A stretch of 64,000 bases of DNA from Metaclostridioides mangenotii (GCF_018917235.1 NZ_JAHLOF010000001.1:558001-622000); one strand, 5' to 3'. Positions 38,249 to 47,604 are shown, counted from the stretch's first letter. The notes: generated by a model from the letters alone, not told the origin. Program-made: numbers and translations.

Positions 38249-38288
38249 TCTAATTCAAATAGACTGATTAAAGTGTATTTGAATTAGA
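38249..38288 (-). repeat. Perfect stem-loop between iorB and buk
   Basis: Perfect 13-bp arms TCTAATTCAAATA and TATTTGAATTAGA with a 14-base loop, in the 149-base gap. There is no T-run on the minus strand, so it is more likely an mRNA stabiliser or an operator than a terminator. Confidence 0.55.
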
Positions 38289-38365
38289 ATATGCCCCTTA
38301 TTTTGAAATTACTTTCTTATGCTTCACGTTTGTGATAAATCTAGATAATTTTTAGTAAAGCAATA

Positions 38366-38941
38366 CTATATACTTGCTAAATCCTTGCCTAAACCGAAAG
38401 CTTTGATATTTATATCTATAAATTTTTCTTTTACATTTTCTCTAATAATCTTTTCCCAATTTATATCCTCTAACTTCATCATCTTAACCAAGCTGCCTAA
38501 AAGAATTATATTCATTACCTTAGAGTTTCCAAGTTCTGTTGCTTTTTTACCAGCATCAACGACTTTAGCATTTAATCTCTCTAACTCTTCATCAATATTT
38601 TTTTCCAGATACTCTGCAGCCCCTGTTAAAACAGGTATCGAGTTTATTCTAAAATTATTTGAAATTATCTTGCCATTGGGTTTTAGATACTCTACCCATC
38701 TAAGTGTTTCCATCTTTTCAAAAGACACTAATATATCAGCTCCACCAATTTCTATTACTGGTGAAAAAACTTCTGCCCCATATCTAACTTGCGAAGAAAC
38801 AGATCCACCTCTTTGACTCATTCCATGTATTTCACTCATTTTAACATCGTATCCGGCCTCTAATAGACCTGTAGTTAGAAGCTTACTTGCAAGGATTGTA
38901 CCTTGACCACCAACACCTACTAAAAGTATACTCTTAGTCAT
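38366..38941 (-). CDS. iorB: Indolepyruvate:ferredoxin oxidoreductase, beta subunit
   Basis: Gamma-type (POR_N/2-oxoacid oxidoreductase) subunit, 191 residues, with the start ILLVGVGGQGTILASKLL and SEIHGMSQRGGSVSSQVRYG, the family fingerprint. It pairs with IorA to convert aryl-pyruvates to aryl-acetyl-CoA with reduced ferredoxin. The start is 1 base after the iorA stop codon. Confidence 0.94.
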   Translation of the reverse strand: MTKSILLVGVGGQGTILASKLLTTGLLEAGYDVKMSEIHGMSQRGGSVSSQVRYGAEVFSPVIEIGGADILVSFEKMETLRWVEYLKPNGKIISNNFRINSIPVLTGAAEYLEKNIDEELERLNAKVVDAGKKATELGNSKVMNIILLGSLVKMMKLEDINWEKIIRENVKEKFIDINIKAFGLGKDLASI

Positions 38942-38942
38942 A

Positions 38943-40727
38943 TTAATTCTCCTCCTTAACTATTGCGTCTTTTGGACAAACTTGTGCACATACATTACAA
39001 CCAACACACTGATCTCTATCTATATTTGATTTTTTCTTTTCGTTATCAAATACTACTGCTGGACAGCCAGTCTTAGTACACATTTTACATCCTATACAAA
39101 GTTCATGGTCTACTCTATTTTTTGTTGTAAATAACGGTTTAAATTCCGCTTTATCTTCGTCTGAGAATTTTTTAAGTGCACAAGGCCATCTAGTAATTAT
39201 CACTGACGGTTCGTCCAGTGCTATAGCCCAGTCTAATGTCTGATTTACTTCTTTTAGATTATTTGGATCTATTACTCTAACATTTTTAATTCCACATGCT
39301 CTTACTAATGCCTCTATATCAATTTCTGTAGTTGGATCTCCTTGGAGCGTATATCCTGTTCCTGGATTTTCTTGGTGACCAGTCATACCTGTAATCCTAT
39401 TGTCTAAAATTACTGATATTGAATTTCCTTTATTGTAGACAACATCTAAAAGTGAATTGATTCCTGTATGGAAGAAAGTAGAATCACCTAGTACGCCCAC
39501 AACTCTCTTCTTGTTGTCCTTATTCATATTAAATACTTTTTGAGCCCCATGCCCAGAACTTAAACTTGCACCCATACAAACAATCCAATCCAGTGCATTA
39601 TAAGGTCCTGCAAACCCTAGTGAATAACATCCTATATCACCTGAAACTACTACATTTTTTCTCTTTCCTAGTGCGTAGAAGAAACCTCTATGTGGACATC
39701 CAGCGCAAAAACTTGGAGGTCTCGGTACTACAAGATCTTTTTTGTATTCTAAAGTATTATTTGATTCACCATAAACAGATTTTCTAATTACGTCAGGAGT
39801 CATTTCACCATAAGGTGGGAATAAATCTTTTCCTAGACAATCTATACCATTTGCCTTTAATTGCTCTTCTATAAAAGGATCATTTTCTTCAATTATGTAT
39901 ATTTTTTTAACTTTACCGGCAAACTCTCTTATTTTATCTATAGGCATTGGATTAGTAAATCCTAGCTTCATATATGAAACGCTATCACCAAATACTTCTC
40001 TAGCAAAATTGTAACACATACCTGAAGTTATAACTCCTATTTCAGTATTGTTCATCTCAAAAAAGTTTAATTCTGATTTATTTGCGAATTCATATAATTT
40101 TTTAGTTCTTTCTTCAACTATAACTCTTCTCTTTTGGGCAATTGCCGGAACTGTGACAGTTTTCTGAACATTCTTTATATATTCTTTTATTTCAACATTT
40201 TCTCTATCGTAACAATCTACCATACTCTTAGAATGTGCTAGTCTAGTTGTAGTTCTAAATAAAACTGGAGTATCAAACTCTTCGCTAATTTCATAGGCAA
40301 GTTTTACCATATCTTTTGCCTCTTGACTATTTGAAGGCTCAAGTAAAGGAATTTTTGCAAATTTAGCATAGTTCCTGTTATCTTGCTCATTTTGAGAAGA
40401 ATACATCCCCGGCTCATCTGCAGATAGTAAAACCAACCCACCATTTACACCTATATAAGAGTATGTGAATAGAGGATCTGCAGCTACGTTAACACCTACG
40501 TGTTTCATAGACGAAAACGTTCTAGCTCCAGCTAGAGAACCTCCTACAGCAGCCTCAAGCGCTACTTTTTCATTTGGAGCCCATTCAGCTACTATATCGT
40601 CTTTATATAATGCTATATTCTCTAATATTTCAGTACTAGGAGTACCTGGATAAGCCGAAGCATATTTTACTCCTGCTTCATATACGCCTCGAGCTATAGC
40701 TTCATTTCCCGTCATTAATTTCTTCAT
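38943..40727 (-). CDS. iorA: Indolepyruvate:ferredoxin oxidoreductase, alpha subunit
   Basis: Thiamine diphosphate enzyme of 594 residues from the ATG at 40727, which has GGAGGA 8 bases upstream; frames starting up to 18 bases earlier lack this. It has the N-terminal pyrimidine-binding domain (GNEAIARGVYEAG, SAYPGTPSTE), the TPP-binding domain with GDIGCYSLG, and two C-terminal 4Fe-4S motifs CIGCKMC..C and CVGCNVCAQVC. The reaction is oxidative decarboxylation of a 2-keto acid to acyl-CoA with reduced ferredoxin. Known members use aromatic 2-keto acids. Confidence 0.95.
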   Translation of the reverse strand: MKKLMTGNEAIARGVYEAGVKYASAYPGTPSTEILENIALYKDDIVAEWAPNEKVALEAAVGGSLAGARTFSSMKHVGVNVAADPLFTYSYIGVNGGLVLLSADEPGMYSSQNEQDNRNYAKFAKIPLLEPSNSQEAKDMVKLAYEISEEFDTPVLFRTTTRLAHSKSMVDCYDRENVEIKEYIKNVQKTVTVPAIAQKRRVIVEERTKKLYEFANKSELNFFEMNNTEIGVITSGMCYNFAREVFGDSVSYMKLGFTNPMPIDKIREFAGKVKKIYIIEENDPFIEEQLKANGIDCLGKDLFPPYGEMTPDVIRKSVYGESNNTLEYKKDLVVPRPPSFCAGCPHRGFFYALGKRKNVVVSGDIGCYSLGFAGPYNALDWIVCMGASLSSGHGAQKVFNMNKDNKKRVVGVLGDSTFFHTGINSLLDVVYNKGNSISVILDNRITGMTGHQENPGTGYTLQGDPTTEIDIEALVRACGIKNVRVIDPNNLKEVNQTLDWAIALDEPSVIITRWPCALKKFSDEDKAEFKPLFTTKNRVDHELCIGCKMCTKTGCPAVVFDNEKKKSNIDRDQCVGCNVCAQVCPKDAIVKEEN

Positions 40728-40757
40728 AATAAATTCCTCCATCACCTTATAAATTAA

Positions 40758-42017
40758 TTACATATTTCCACTTGGTACCATCTCTTCAAGTACACTCTTT
40801 ATAATCTTAGGAGATGCTTTACATTTATCTTCAGCAACAGAACAAATTGCAAACCTAACTCCCATCTCCAATGGGACTGCAAATAAGTTATGTTTTGTCA
40901 ACTCTTCTACAACCCCCATCGGATCATCACAAGGTATACTTATAAAGAATCCAACCCTGTAAGGTAGTATTTCAAGTCCTATTTTTTCAGATTCATCTAC
41001 AAAAGCTTTAGCGCGAACTTCTAATAACTTTTTATACTTTTCTTTTTCAGCCTCATATTCAACCATTTTTTCTGGATTGTTAATTATATTCGACAATAAT
41101 GTCATCGCACTTCTATTGCAGTTTGACCAAGTAGCTCTACAAGTGTGAGTACATGAATAGTAGAATTCTTCAACTACTTCAGAATTTGAACTGATTCCAA
41201 TTATCGCCCCCATCCTCATTCCATATGCTGTAAATCCTTTTGACATACTATAGGCAACAATTGTAAAAATATTGTCAGGCAAGTTTGAAAATTTCTTAAA
41301 GAACCCTCTACTTTGTTTATCATCACCTGCATAATCAATATATGCTACATCAACTAAAAATATTATCTTCTTATTTTCATCTTTAGAAACTTCTTTTGCT
41401 AGTTTTAAAATTTTATCCCACTCATCTTCAGTAACATTATAGCCAGTTGGATTGTGAGCTGGTGTATTTATGATAGTAAATATTCTATCTTGTTTTTTTG
41501 ATAAATCGAGAAATCGTTCTTTAAAAGATGGGAAGTTAAATCCACCATTTTCATCAAAAAGTTTATAAGTTACAACACTTCTTCCCCCTTCTTCTGCAAT
41601 ACTATCGTAAGATCCCCAGTACCAATCTGATGTTATAACACTATCCCCATAATCAGTATAATTCCAAAGAGCTAGCTTAATAGCTCCACTTCCTCCAGGT
41701 GATGCAACTGCTTTTATATACCCCTCTGGAGCGTAGCCTTTAAAGCAAGCCTTCTTTACTGCTTCAAGATAATCAGGCTGTCCTTCAATAGATGCGTATG
41801 CGCAAAATTCAGCATTGTCAAGCGACTTATATTCATCATACACAGTTTTTAAGGCAACTATCTTACCATCATCGTCTACAATCGACCCAAGGGTTGCGTT
41901 GATAACGTTTTCCCTGCCAAAATTACTCTCAGCCTCCTGTGCTCTTCCCGCTAAACCAAATATAATATCTTTATTTCTAGGCCATATTGCATGTTTTGCA
42001 GCCATACTTGAATTCAT
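40758..42017 (-). CDS. PLP-dependent aminotransferase (class I/II)
   Basis: A fold-type I aminotransferase of 419 residues with the HNPTGYN and DVAYIDYAGDD PLP-site segments and the Schiff-base lysine in YSMSKGFTAYG. It heads the operon and precedes iorA by 30 bases, so it likely makes the 2-keto acid used by IorAB. Aromatic or branched-chain substrate choice cannot be decided by eye. An AGGAGTG site precedes its ATG. Confidence 0.88.
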   Translation of the reverse strand: MNSSMAAKHAIWPRNKDIIFGLAGRAQEAESNFGRENVINATLGSIVDDDGKIVALKTVYDEYKSLDNAEFCAYASIEGQPDYLEAVKKACFKGYAPEGYIKAVASPGGSGAIKLALWNYTDYGDSVITSDWYWGSYDSIAEEGGRSVVTYKLFDENGGFNFPSFKERFLDLSKKQDRIFTIINTPAHNPTGYNVTEDEWDKILKLAKEVSKDENKKIIFLVDVAYIDYAGDDKQSRGFFKKFSNLPDNIFTIVAYSMSKGFTAYGMRMGAIIGISSNSEVVEEFYYSCTHTCRATWSNCNRSAMTLLSNIINNPEKMVEYEAEKEKYKKLLEVRAKAFVDESEKIGLEILPYRVGFFISIPCDDPMGVVEELTKHNLFAVPLEMGVRFAICSVAEDKCKASPKIIKSVLEEMVPSGNM

Positions 42018-42055
42018 ATAATCACTCCTTTATATAGTATATTCAATATACATTG

Positions 42056-42071
42056 AGCAATTAATATGCCA
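42056..42071 (-). promoter_or_regulatory. Sigma-54 promoter (-24/-12) of the aminotransferase-ior-buk-brnQ operon
   Basis: On the minus strand TGGCATATTAATTGCT has GG and GC exactly 12 bases apart. It lies about 40 bases upstream of the aminotransferase ATG and downstream of a sigma-54 activator gene transcribed in the same direction. Confidence 0.85.
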
Positions 42072-42203
42072 TCTATAAATTTCATAATTGAAACATTAAT
42101 TATTTAATTATATTTTTATTTAGGTATTAATATCATTAGGGAAAGGTGCAATTTTCTGAATTTTCTATTTTAATTGTTAACTAATTTTTTCTATAGAAAG
42201 AAA

Positions 42204-42247
42204 TAATGTTAAGATAAATTAACATATGTTAATTTATCTTAACATTA
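42204..42247. repeat. Perfect 44-bp palindrome between the activator and its presumed operon
   Basis: Every base from 42204 to 42247 pairs with its mirror around the centre at 42225/42226 (AACAT|ATGTT), 22 bp per arm with no loop. It contains nested TGTTAA/TTAACA motifs. It lies about 135 bases upstream of the -24/-12 promoter, the typical distance of an enhancer site, and about 115 bases after the activator's stop codon. No T-run follows, which argues against a terminator. Confidence 0.8.
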
Positions 42248-42362
42248 AAATATTGAAACTATATAATTAATAATTTAACTTTATATTCTCTCTACAAATT
42301 AAATTAGTTAATGCATATTATAATTATTAATATACAACATTTATTTGTAATACTTTTAAATA

Positions 42363-43976
42363 TTAAACATGTTGATTGTATTTTTTCCATAGAGATGTTC
42401 TGCTTATACCCAAAATTTTTGCAACATCATTTTTTGATAACCCCTGGTCTAACATCATATCAATTATTTTGACTTCGACAGATTTTTGTATTTCCTTAAT
42501 ATCTAAATTTAAATTATTTATTTCTCCAATGTTGTATGTAAGTTTCCCACTCTTGGAATCATCTGTATTTTTCACTACATAAAGTGAACTATTTTTGAAT
42601 TTTCCTATATCAATCTTGCCTGTAATTACATACTTTCTAGCTATATTTTTTAATTCTCTAACATTTCCTGGCCAGTTATAATCTTTTAGTAGTTTTATAT
42701 ACTTATCTGAAAGTTTTATTACATCTTGTTTTTCCAAGTTATCCATATTATTCTCTTTCATTGTTTCAAAAGCAAAATTATTAAACAGCAAAACTATGTC
42801 TTCTTTTCTTTCTCTTAAAGGGGGTATATTTAGTTCCAAACTACTCAATCGGTAGAATAGATCTGCTCTAAAATCACCTTTTTCAATTTTATCAATCAGT
42901 GGCTCATTTGTTGCAGCAATAATTCTAATATTAAGAGGAGTTATATGATCTGAGCCAATCCTCATAATTTGCCTTTCTTCAATTACTCTGAGTAATTTAG
43001 TCTGTATACTTAATGGAAGAGTATTTATTTCATCTAAAAATAAAGTTCCATTATTAGCCAATTCAAACAACCCTCTTTTTCCACCTTTTTTCGCTCCAGT
43101 AAATGCCCCTTCCTCATACCCAAATAATTCACTTTCTAATAAACTTTCAGAAATTGCAGAACAATTTATTGGCACAAAATTATTTGAACTTCTTTTACTT
43201 ATATTATGTATACTATGAGCTATAATCTCTTTTCCAGATCCACTTTCACCATAAAGAAGAATTGTATAGTCAGTTTGTCCGACTATTTTTGCTTCACTTA
43301 TAAAATTTTTAGTTACCGTATCTCTGTATTTAAAATCCTTAAAAGTATATCTGGAATTTAGTCCATCTTTACTCTGTTCGATTCCAGTTGTACTCCTTGT
43401 ACCTTGAAGTTTTGCCATATCTAAAATAACATTAACAGTATCTTTTATAGAATTTTCTGAAATTTCAACAGCTATACTATCCATACCATATTTTTCAGCA
43501 AAAATACATACATTAGATTCACCAACTATAACTATTTCATTTTTTCTGTCTAAATACTTCAATATGCTATCTTTTACTTCTGATTCAGAATTAAAGAATT
43601 CTTCTTCAAAATCGATGTCTAAAAGTTCTTTAAACAACTTATACTCAGAGTTTATTTTTTTATTGTCTACTGTTAAGATAGCTGTCTTTGAGTATTTTTT
43701 TGACATATAAAGTGCCCTAAAAATATCAGCTGTCTTTATATCTAAATTGATTATAGGCACACCTATTTTTTCGAAAATTAGGTTCTCACCTCCGGCTATA
43801 ACAACAATTACATCTACGCCCTTATCCACAAACTTAATAAAAATCTCTTCTAATTTAACATTATTAAAAACTTCAATAAGTACAATCTGTTGCTTTACAT
43901 AACTTTTAAATATCTTTTCTAATCTTAATCTTGACTCATTGCTACAGACTATTATTCCTACACTATTATTGAAAAT
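42363..43976 (-). CDS. Sigma-54-dependent activator with PrpR-type N-terminal sensor
   Basis: Enhancer-binding protein. The open frame from a GTG at 43829 (488 residues) would cut the sensor domain; the frame continues upstream to NSVGIIVCSNESRL, a typical PrpR_N start. No ATG/GTG/TTG exists there, but AGGAGG lies 6 bases before an ATT codon at 43976, so an ATT start is proposed (537 residues). PrpR_N spans about 1-190, AAA+ has Walker A GESGSGKE (about 243) and GAFTGA (about 290), and a Fis-type HTH ends it with VAKILGISRTSLWKKY. It lies upstream of, and likely controls, the aminotransferase-ior-buk-brnQ operon. Confidence 0.85.
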   Translation of the reverse strand: MFNNSVGIIVCSNESRLRLEKIFKSYVKQQIVLIEVFNNVKLEEIFIKFVDKGVDVIVVIAGGENLIFEKIGVPIINLDIKTADIFRALYMSKKYSKTAILTVDNKKINSEYKLFKELLDIDFEEEFFNSESEVKDSILKYLDRKNEIVIVGESNVCIFAEKYGMDSIAVEISENSIKDTVNVILDMAKLQGTRSTTGIEQSKDGLNSRYTFKDFKYRDTVTKNFISEAKIVGQTDYTILLYGESGSGKEIIAHSIHNISKRSSNNFVPINCSAISESLLESELFGYEEGAFTGAKKGGKRGLFELANNGTLFLDEINTLPLSIQTKLLRVIEERQIMRIGSDHITPLNIRIIAATNEPLIDKIEKGDFRADLFYRLSSLELNIPPLRERKEDIVLLFNNFAFETMKENNMDNLEKQDVIKLSDKYIKLLKDYNWPGNVRELKNIARKYVITGKIDIGKFKNSSLYVVKNTDDSKSGKLTYNIGEINNLNLDIKEIQKSVEVKIIDMMLDQGLSKNDVAKILGISRTSLWKKYNQHV

Positions 43977-44095
43977 AATCTACCTCCTAAATCAATTGTC
44001 ATATAGTTTCAAAGCTTTTCTAATAAATGATATTAAAATAAGTCAAGGGAATAATTGTCTAATCTATATATATAAAATGAATTTTTTAGATAAAA

Positions 44096-44143
44096 ACAAC
44101 CTCCCAATTAGTATAATTACATTTTACACCAATTAGGAGGTTT
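44096..44143 (-). terminator. Intrinsic terminator after spoIVA
   Basis: On the minus strand AACCTCC...AATTGG pairs with the GGGAGGTT side and is followed by GTTTTT. It separates spoIVA from the PrpR-type activator. Confidence 0.7.
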
Positions 44144-44185
44144 ACACAAAAAATCAAGGTATGTCATTTCTACAACAATCGACAA

Positions 44186-45661
44186 TTAAAGTATTATAGT
44201 TATAATATTTGAACTACCTTCATTAACAATTTTTTGTAGAGTTTTTTGCATTTTAAATCTAATCTCTTCAGGCATTGTATAAAGCTTGCTCTGTAACTGT
44301 TCTTTGACAAGATCATTTAGGGATTTACCAAACATATTTGACTCCCATAAATCACTTGGATTTTGCTCAAATACATCAAGTAAGTATTTAATCATTTCTT
44401 CACCTTGATTTTGGTTTCCTACTATAGGAGAAACCTCTGTAGAAATATCTGCTTTAATAATGTGAAGAGATGGAGCGTTCGCCTTAAGTTTTATACCGTA
44501 TTGTTTACCCTGTTTCATGATCTCTGGTTCCTCTAAACTAAGTTCATCTAGAGACGGAGCAACAACACCATAACCGCCAACCTTAGCATCTATAAGGGCA
44601 CTCTCGATTTTATCGTATTCGTTTTTAATTTTAGAAAGTTTACTAATAAGACTCAATAGCTGATAATCTCCATCAATTTTAAATCCACTCTTTTCTTCAA
44701 GAACATTGTAAAATAAATCTTGTTTAGCCTCTAAATCTATATTTACAACACCCTCACCAAGCTTGACATTATCTACCCCAGGACTATTTAAAAAGTCTAA
44801 CTCTCCAAAACCATTCATAATTCCATTTATATCTCTTATCTTATTTATATCATCTATATTTTGTTTTAGCGAACTGATGATCTCACTTTTTACCCAATGA
44901 TCTTTTTCTAATCCTTCAATCCATTTAGGAAGATTTATTCTTATTTCAGTTATAGGGAAATCATTTAAAACTGCTTCCATAACATTTTCAATTTCCTTAT
45001 CTTCCATTTCTATAACATTAAGTGGCATAATTGGTACTTTGTATTTTTCTTCAAGTTCTTTTCTAAGCATATCTGTCTCGTCGCTATTAGGATTGAGTGT
45101 ATTTAAAACTACAGCAAAAGGCTTATCAAGTGATCTTAATTCTTTAATAACTCTCTCCTCAGCTTCAAGATAATTATCTCTTTCAATGCCAGTAACAGAT
45201 CCATCAGTCAGAACGACTATTCCAATAGTCGAGTGATCTTTTATTACTTTTCTTGTTCCAATCTCAGCTGCTTTTTCAAAACTCATAGCTTCTTGTGACC
45301 AAGGAGTAGATACAAGTCTCTGTTTTCCACCCTCCTCATGACCAAGAGCACCATCTACTATGTAACCAACACAATCAACCATTCTAACATTAAAAGACAT
45401 TGTATCTCTAATCTTTATTTCCACACCATCTGCAGGAATAAACTTAGGCTCAACAGTCATTATAGTCTTACCTGATCCACTTTGAGGAATTTCATCTCTA
45501 GTACGTTCTCTTTTAAACTCATTATCGATATTTGGAAGAACCAGCTTTTCCATAAACTTTCTAATAAACGTAGATTTCCCTGTTCTAACAGGGCCGACAA
45601 CACCTATGTAGATATCACCTTGTGTTCTTTTAGCAATGTCTTCGTATATATTATTATTCAT
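44186..45661 (-). CDS. spoIVA: Stage IV sporulation protein A (spore coat basement ATPase)
   Basis: Cytoskeletal ATPase that polymerises on the forespore surface as the coat foundation. It is 491 residues from the ATG at 45661, which has GGAGGAGA upstream; an ATG 18 bases earlier lacks a site. Walker A GPVRTGKST is near residue 25, with a TRAFAC-like DCVGY later, and the C-terminal SpoIVA domain is complete. The sequence CATACA about 50 bases upstream resembles a sigma-E -10 element, but no good -35 was found. It shows the organism forms spores. Confidence 0.95.
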   Translation of the reverse strand: MNNNIYEDIAKRTQGDIYIGVVGPVRTGKSTFIRKFMEKLVLPNIDNEFKRERTRDEIPQSGSGKTIMTVEPKFIPADGVEIKIRDTMSFNVRMVDCVGYIVDGALGHEEGGKQRLVSTPWSQEAMSFEKAAEIGTRKVIKDHSTIGIVVLTDGSVTGIERDNYLEAEERVIKELRSLDKPFAVVLNTLNPNSDETDMLRKELEEKYKVPIMPLNVIEMEDKEIENVMEAVLNDFPITEIRINLPKWIEGLEKDHWVKSEIISSLKQNIDDINKIRDINGIMNGFGELDFLNSPGVDNVKLGEGVVNIDLEAKQDLFYNVLEEKSGFKIDGDYQLLSLISKLSKIKNEYDKIESALIDAKVGGYGVVAPSLDELSLEEPEIMKQGKQYGIKLKANAPSLHIIKADISTEVSPIVGNQNQGEEMIKYLLDVFEQNPSDLWESNMFGKSLNDLVKEQLQSKLYTMPEEIRFKMQKTLQKIVNEGSSNIITIIL

Positions 45662-45790
45662 ATTATCTCCTCCATGCATTTAATCTTATTAAAGTATATT
45701 TGTATGTAAGATTTAATATTACAGTTTTTTTAATATATTGTGACTCTGATATTATGTATTTTACTAACTCCATCTAAAGTGTGCAGCACA

Positions 45791-45828
45791 ACAAAAATGG
45801 TTGCTTAAATTTCAAAGCAACCATTTTA
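45791..45828 (-). terminator. Intrinsic terminator after the M4 protease
   Basis: Stem AAAATGGTTGCTT / AAGCAACCATTTT, loop of 8; on the minus strand it ends in TTTTTGTTG. Confidence 0.8.
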
Positions 45829-45971
45829 TCCTGAATATATATTTCTAACTTTATTTCATTTTAAATTGTAATATATCTCCAAAAAACATTTTTATAAACT
45901 CCAATAGTTAAGGGATCTATATTTACTAATAAACTAGTATAAATCTTATATTGATTCATATTTTATAATTT

Positions 45972-46002
45972 TTGTATACTGTATTAAAAATACTGTATAC
46001 AA
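45972..46002. repeat. Inverted repeat downstream of the protease gene
   Basis: TTGTATAC(T)GTATT AAA AATAC(T)GTATACAA, 13 of 14 positions per arm paired, flanked symmetrically by GATTCA and TGAATC about 12 bases outside. It is a second hairpin after the protease gene, without a T-run; possible operator or decayed small element. Confidence 0.45.
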
Positions 46003-46065
46003 TCTTAAATTCATTGAATCTAAGATTCCCAGTTATTCGATAATATAGTTTTATATACTACTATA

Positions 46066-47604
46066 TTAATATACGCCAACTGAACTCCATGCTTGTTTAA
46101 CAATTGACGCTTCATTTGTCCCATAAAGATCTTTTGCAGATTGAATTAATGCTTGACTAGCTTCAGAGAAATCTGACTGTTTTGTTAAATATTTTGTTAG
46201 AGCTCTGTAATATATTTGTTCTGATTTTTCTTTTCCTAATTTAGTTATAGTATTATAAGCAGCTTTATTAGGAATACCACTATTAATGTGAACTCCACCA
46301 TGATCAGTATTTATATTTAGATTTAGATAATTTCTCATATGGTCTGGTTGATTATACTTTCTAGGCTCTTTTAAACTTCTCATAGCCGTATTAGGTGCTT
46401 TATATAAATCCTCGCCCATTGTCCAATCTTCATGGTCTACAAAGTAGCCAAACACATCTGAAAAAGATTCATTCAACGCTCCTGGCTGGAATTCATAAAC
46501 TAAGTCAGCTGTAGAAGATGTAACTCCATGTGTAATTTCATGAGCTACAACATCATTAGCAGCTGTAAAAGGATATTCTGTTTTTGGATTACCATCACCA
46601 TAAATCATTTCTGCTCCAGTCCATGCAGCATTACTCCAATTTCCACCAGTTTCTGGGTTAGGTACGTTTACATAAGAATATATATCTGCTCCTTTTCCAT
46701 CATAACTTTCCCTATTATGCACATCTTTATAATATTTATATACTTGATTTGTATAATAATGAGCATCTACTCCTGCATTAAAATTCTTATCGTTAAATGT
46801 ATTTAATGTATTAGAAATAATACTACCCACTATACTATTTTCTCCAAAATATTTAAAGCCTATAGTACCTATAGCACCTTTTTGAGTTTTATCTAATAAA
46901 TAGAAGTTACCACTCTCTTCTGTCAAGTTTAAAGGAGACTTTACCTTCCCATTTGAACCTATTCCAGAACCAGTTGCTATCGTAGCTTCTTCTAAGCGAT
47001 TTTGTTTATCTACTATCTTACCATTTTCTGCGTCTACTTTAATTATCCAATGAGCCGGTTCAGGTAAACTATAAATTATTTCCAAACTATAAACTGCTCT
47101 GTTACTTTCTTCATCAACAACAACTTCGGCTCCCTTTATAACATCCGTACCTGATAAGTTTTTGACCTCATCACGTGATTTTTCTATTGATTTAAAGGCC
47201 AAGTCAATGGCTTTATTCTTATCTATTAAAGTCTTGTTTTTGACTTCAAGTTTACCCTGTTCTAGATCTCCATTTATGAAAACAACCTTTCCGGATTCAT
47301 TTGTATGTATTTTAACTTCCGACTTTTCAGCGAAATATCCATCAACCTTAGGTCTTAAAGTATAATGAGTAAATCCTAAATCATCTTTTTCTTTTTTAAC
47401 TAATTCGTATTGATCAGAGTTGTGTTTTACACTATACTCGTCTGAAACACCTTTTAATACGTTTTTTAAATCTGCATCTGAGGTAATACTATATGTTTTT
47501 TGTAAGTCTGTGTTTGTTTGACTATCTGCATAACTTATTGTTGGTGCTAAAAAATTAAAAGTTAAACCTGTTAATGTTAAAATAGCTAAATTTTTTTTAA
47601 TCAT
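46066..47604 (-). CDS. Secreted thermolysin-like neutral metalloprotease (M4)
   Basis: Extracellular zinc protease precursor of 512 residues. It has a signal peptide (about 1-26, ending SYA), FTP and PepSY propeptide domains (about 30-205) and the mature M4 catalytic part. The zinc ligands and catalytic residues are present: HEITH (355-359), E379 in GALNES and H439 in GVHINSG. The best-known relatives are bacillolysin and thermolysin. GGAGATG precedes the ATG, and a six-codon leader ORF lies about 60 bases upstream. Confidence 0.95.
   Translation of the reverse strand: MIKKNLAILTLTGLTFNFLAPTISYADSQTNTDLQKTYSITSDADLKNVLKGVSDEYSVKHNSDQYELVKKEKDDLGFTHYTLRPKVDGYFAEKSEVKIHTNESGKVVFINGDLEQGKLEVKNKTLIDKNKAIDLAFKSIEKSRDEVKNLSGTDVIKGAEVVVDEESNRAVYSLEIIYSLPEPAHWIIKVDAENGKIVDKQNRLEEATIATGSGIGSNGKVKSPLNLTEESGNFYLLDKTQKGAIGTIGFKYFGENSIVGSIISNTLNTFNDKNFNAGVDAHYYTNQVYKYYKDVHNRESYDGKGADIYSYVNVPNPETGGNWSNAAWTGAEMIYGDGNPKTEYPFTAANDVVAHEITHGVTSSTADLVYEFQPGALNESFSDVFGYFVDHEDWTMGEDLYKAPNTAMRSLKEPRKYNQPDHMRNYLNLNINTDHGGVHINSGIPNKAAYNTITKLGKEKSEQIYYRALTKYLTKQSDFSEASQALIQSAKDLYGTNEASIVKQAWSSVGVY

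Larger units (their letters stand above)
45662..46065. other. Intergenic region between spoIVA and the thermolysin-like protease
   Basis: Contains the spoIVA promoter area, a terminator (45791-45828) and an inverted repeat (45972-46002). No gene is seen. Confidence 0.5.

Noticed and set aside
43939..44136. 65-residue plus-strand frame
   Set aside because: It overlaps the activator start and the spoIVA terminator and has no ribosome site.
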